A DNA stretch of 6,406 bases from Actinomycetota bacterium (lineage in GTDB: Bacteria > Actinomycetota > Thermoleophilia > Solirubrobacterales > Solirubrobacteraceae), in contig JAHWJM010000152.1 of NCBI GenBank assembly GCA_019348435.1, positions 1-6,406 of the forward strand. Direction: 5' to 3'. This document shows positions 4,337-6,406 of this stretch, in pieces. A program made the position numbers and the translations under genes. The notes beneath the pieces are model-generated. The model was not told where the DNA came from. It made no database searches and saw only the letters and a program-made list of their open reading frames with translations. Each line of letters starts with the position of its first letter. Within the stretch, counting starts at the first letter, position 1.

Positions 4337-6406
4337 TCACGCAGCACGGCTGGCCCCGAGCGCCGCGTGGTCGGGGTGCAGCGCTCGGCGGTAGTCGTCG
4401 GCCAGGCGTTGCAACGCGCGCTCCCACGTGCGGTGCGACACCGCCTGCATGGCGTTGCGGGCGAGCCGCTCGCGCTGCGCCGGCGCCGCGGCAAGCTCGA
4501 CGACCGCGTCGGCGAGGGCTCCTGCGTCCGGCGGGCACAGGCGCCCGGTGATCTGGTCGGTGACGATGCCTGCCGGCCCGCCTTCGCCGACGGCGACGAC
4601 CGGCAGGCCGCTCGCCTGCGCCTCGAGCAGGACCTGGCCGAACGTGTCCGTCCGGCTGGCGAAGAGGAAGATGTCCGCGCTCGCGTAGGCGGCCGCGAGC
4701 GCGTCGCCCGTCAGCCAGCCGAGCAAGGTCGCGTGTTCGCCGAGGCGTGCTCGCAGGAAGTGCTCCTCGGGGCCGCCGCCGGCGAGCGCGAGGTGCAGGC
4801 GCGGGTCGCGCGCGCGCGCCTGCAGGAACGCCTTGGCGAGCAGGTCGGCGCCCTTCTCGCGCGTGAGCCGTCCGGCGTATAGGACCGTGATCTCGCCGGG
4901 CAGCAGGTCCTCGCGGCGCAGCGCGGGCGAGAAGCGTGCCACGTCGACGCCGCGGTCCCACCGGCCGATCCGCTCGTCGGCGATGCCCATCTCGCGCAGG
5001 ACCACGTCGGATGCGACACTCGGCGACAGGACGCGGTGGCACTGGCCGTAGAAGGCGCCGATCGCACGGCGCGCGGCGTCCTCGAGCCACGAGTCCTGCG
5101 TGCGCAGGCCGGCATAGGCGGCGAGCTCGGTGTGGTAGCTGCCGAGGATCGGCACGCCCATCGCGCGGGCGATCAGGGCCGCCGCGGCGCCCGCCGGGCC
5201 CGGAGAGCAGAGGTGGACGAGGTCGTAGCGCCCGTCCGTCAGTGCCTCGACGATCGCCGGCAGGCTCGGGACGCCGACCTTCAGGCCCGCGTAGAACGGG
5301 ATGTCGATCTCCGCCACCGCGCTCAGCCGCCGGTCGACGTTCTGGTCGGTGCCGACGACCTCGACCTCGAAACCGGGCACGCCGCGGTCGCGCAGCTCGT
5401 CGAGCGTGTGCGTCACGCCGTGCATTCCGCCGACGGCGTCGGCGACGAGCGCGACCCGCAGCGGCTCGCCCTCACGTCGCGCGAGCTTCGCCTTCTCGCG
5501 GCCGAGGAAGGCCGCCGCGGGGGCGTAGGGGATCGCCGCCAGGCACGCGTCGAAGAGCGCGGCGGCGGCTGCCGCGACATCCACGCTGCCGGCGGTCGCG
5601 CCGGCGATCTCGGCGACGGCGGACGCGAGCTTGCGCTCGTGGACGCGCTTGGCCCGCCGGTACAGATCGGCGTGGAAGAAGTCCTCGCGCTGAAGGAACG
5701 CGATCAGCTCGCTCTCCTCGAGGTCGAGCTCGACGGCGGTCAGCCACGCCCGCAGCAGCGCGCGGGCGTCGTCCGGGCACAGGCCCGTCTGCGTCTGGCT
5801 CGAGCGCGCGTCGCCCTCGCGCATGAGGCGCTGCACCATCGTGAAGATCGCGACCGGATCGGGAGCGCCGCCGTCGCTTGCGCCGCGGCCCAGTGCGCGC
5901 GTGGCAAGCGCCATCGCGGCATGCGTCCACTTCGCCGCGCTGCCGTGCTCGCCGAGCGGCACGGCGTCGCCCGCCGCGACGTGGTCGAGAAACTCACGCC
6001 ACGTCGCGCCGCGCGGCGTCTGCGTGCACGTGCGCCCGACGTCGACGCCGGCGTGGTCGTCCGAGCCGCCGACGCCGGTGCCGCCGTGGGTCTCGATGTA
6101 GACCTCGGCCGGCGCGTTGAGCTCCGGCGCGCGCGAGCCGTTGCGGGTCTCCCAGATCGGAAACAACTGCGCCAGGCGCCGCCGATGGCGCGGCAGCAGC
6201 GGCGCCTCGACGGAATAGAACGGGTGCGCGAGCGCGCACGTGATGGCGCGCTCGCCAAGGTCTTCGGCGACGGCCTCGACGTCACCGGCGAGCGCCTGCA
6301 GGCGCTCGTGATCCTGCGGGGTGATCCCCCAGCAGAGGATGTGCACCGCCTGAGGCTCACCGCGAAACCAGGCCGTCAGCTCCTCGGAGACGAAGGCGTC
6401 GTCGTA
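4337..6406 (-). CDS. PHP domain-GT4 glycosyltransferase fusion (5' end beyond window)
   Basis: 689 residues are visible; the gene runs off the right edge, so the GTG at 6346 is internal. Residues 1-140 are the second half of a PHP (polymerase and histidinol phosphatase) domain: FVSEELTAWF (5-14), VHILCWGI (21-28), a metal-ligand-type ALAHPFYS (58-65), ETRNGSR (86-92) and GGSDDHAGVDVGRT (113-126), with Asp116 and His118 as ligands. The early HxH motif would lie off the edge. Residues about 180-310 are a helical segment with no recognised domain. Residues 315-675 are a GT4 domain: LRVALVADAVGGMHGVTHTL (316-335), LVHLCSPGPAG (396-406), GSYHTELA (422-429), VLYAGRLTREKG (508-519) and SRTDTFGQVLLEAQASGLPVV (584-604). 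Its catalytic pair is DX7E (Asp587, Glu595), as in a subset of GT4 mannosyl/SqdX-like enzymes. PHP-GT4 fusions exist in actinobacteria; the PHP substrate is unknown. It is the upstream gene of a tight pair with the second GT4. Donor and acceptor are not determinable here. Confidence 0.88.
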   Translation of the reverse strand, partial: YDDAFVSEELTAWFRGEPQAVHILCWGITPQDHERLQALAGDVEAVAEDLGERAITCALAHPFYSVEAPLLPRHRRRLAQLFPIWETRNGSRAPELNAPAEVYIETHGGTGVGGSDDHAGVDVGRTCTQTPRGATWREFLDHVAAGDAVPLGEHGSAAKWTHAAMALATRALGRGASDGGAPDPVAIFTMVQRLMREGDARSSQTQTGLCPDDARALLRAWLTAVELDLEESELIAFLQREDFFHADLYRRAKRVHERKLASAVAEIAGATAGSVDVAAAAAALFDACLAAIPYAPAAAFLGREKAKLARREGEPLRVALVADAVGGMHGVTHTLDELRDRGVPGFEVEVVGTDQNVDRRLSAVAEIDIPFYAGLKVGVPSLPAIVEALTDGRYDLVHLCSPGPAGAAAALIARAMGVPILGSYHTELAAYAGLRTQDSWLEDAARRAIGAFYGQCHRVLSPSVASDVVLREMGIADERIGRWDRGVDVARFSPALRREDLLPGEITVLYAGRLTREKGADLLAKAFLQARARDPRLHLALAGGGPEEHFLRARLGEHATLLGWLTGDALAAAYASADIFLFASRTDTFGQVLLEAQASGLPVVAVGEGGPAGIVTDQITGRLCPPDAGALADAVVELAAAPAQRERLARNAMQAVSHRTWERALQRLADDYRRALHPDHAALGASRAA

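Noticed and set aside
4330..4494. N-terminal extension of the second GT4 to a start at 4494
   Set aside because: It would overlap the PHP-GT4 gene by over 150 nt and adds a Cys/Arg-rich peptide unlike GT4 N-termini.
4155..5090. 311-codon minus-strand frame inside the glycosyltransferase pair
   Set aside because: It is an alternate frame of the PHP-GT4 and GT4 genes, extremely Arg-rich, with no motif.
4936..5826. 296-codon plus-strand frame antisense to the PHP-GT4 gene
   Set aside because: Almost pure Arg/Pro/Ser low complexity, as expected from the reverse of Ala/Leu/Gly-rich coding DNA.
1..6406. CRISPR array, tRNA, rRNA, insertion sequence, toxin-antitoxin or phage genes
   Set aside because: I looked for regularly spaced repeats, cloverleaf-like segments and transposase-type proteins and found none.

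Overview
The window is very GC-rich DNA (roughly 70% by eye) with strong G/C preference at third codon positions, GTG starts and almost no RNA or repeat content. The gene types are a Tat-exported PhoX/DUF839 protein, a CHAD protein, a site-2-protease/CBS fragment and tandem GT4 glycosyltransferases with a PHP-fused member. Together they fit a high-GC actinobacterium, possibly the Thermoleophilia/Solirubrobacterales. That placement is inference from gene style, not from a marker gene.

Layout. Positions 1-1285 (minus) are one uninterrupted reading frame that leaves the left edge. It begins as a Tat-secreted PhoX-like phosphatase and, near 272-295, turns without a frame change into the C-terminal membrane-plus-CBS part of a site-2-protease-like protein. 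This is either a real gene fusion or a contig chimera joined at a short shared motif, and it is the most important thing to check. Positions 1286-1909 form a long divergent intergenic stretch with a weakly coding-like remnant. Positions 1910-2893 (plus) encode a stand-alone CHAD protein, predicted to bind polyphosphate. Positions 2894-3159 separate convergent genes and contain a nested 47-nt hairpin (3067-3113). Positions 3160-4329 (minus) encode a GT4 glycosyltransferase. Directly upstream, 4337-6406 (minus, 5' end beyond the window) is a large protein joining a PHP metal-hydrolase-like domain to a second GT4 glycosyltransferase.

How the genes may work together. The two glycosyltransferases are a tightly spaced pair, 7 nt apart, probably co-transcribed and translationally coupled, and likely build or extend a lipid-linked or surface glycan. 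The PhoX-like and CHAD genes are divergent neighbours with a shared phosphorus theme (extracellular phosphate release and polyphosphate binding), but nothing in the sequence proves joint regulation. I see no clear defence system, mobile element, CRISPR array, tRNA or rRNA.
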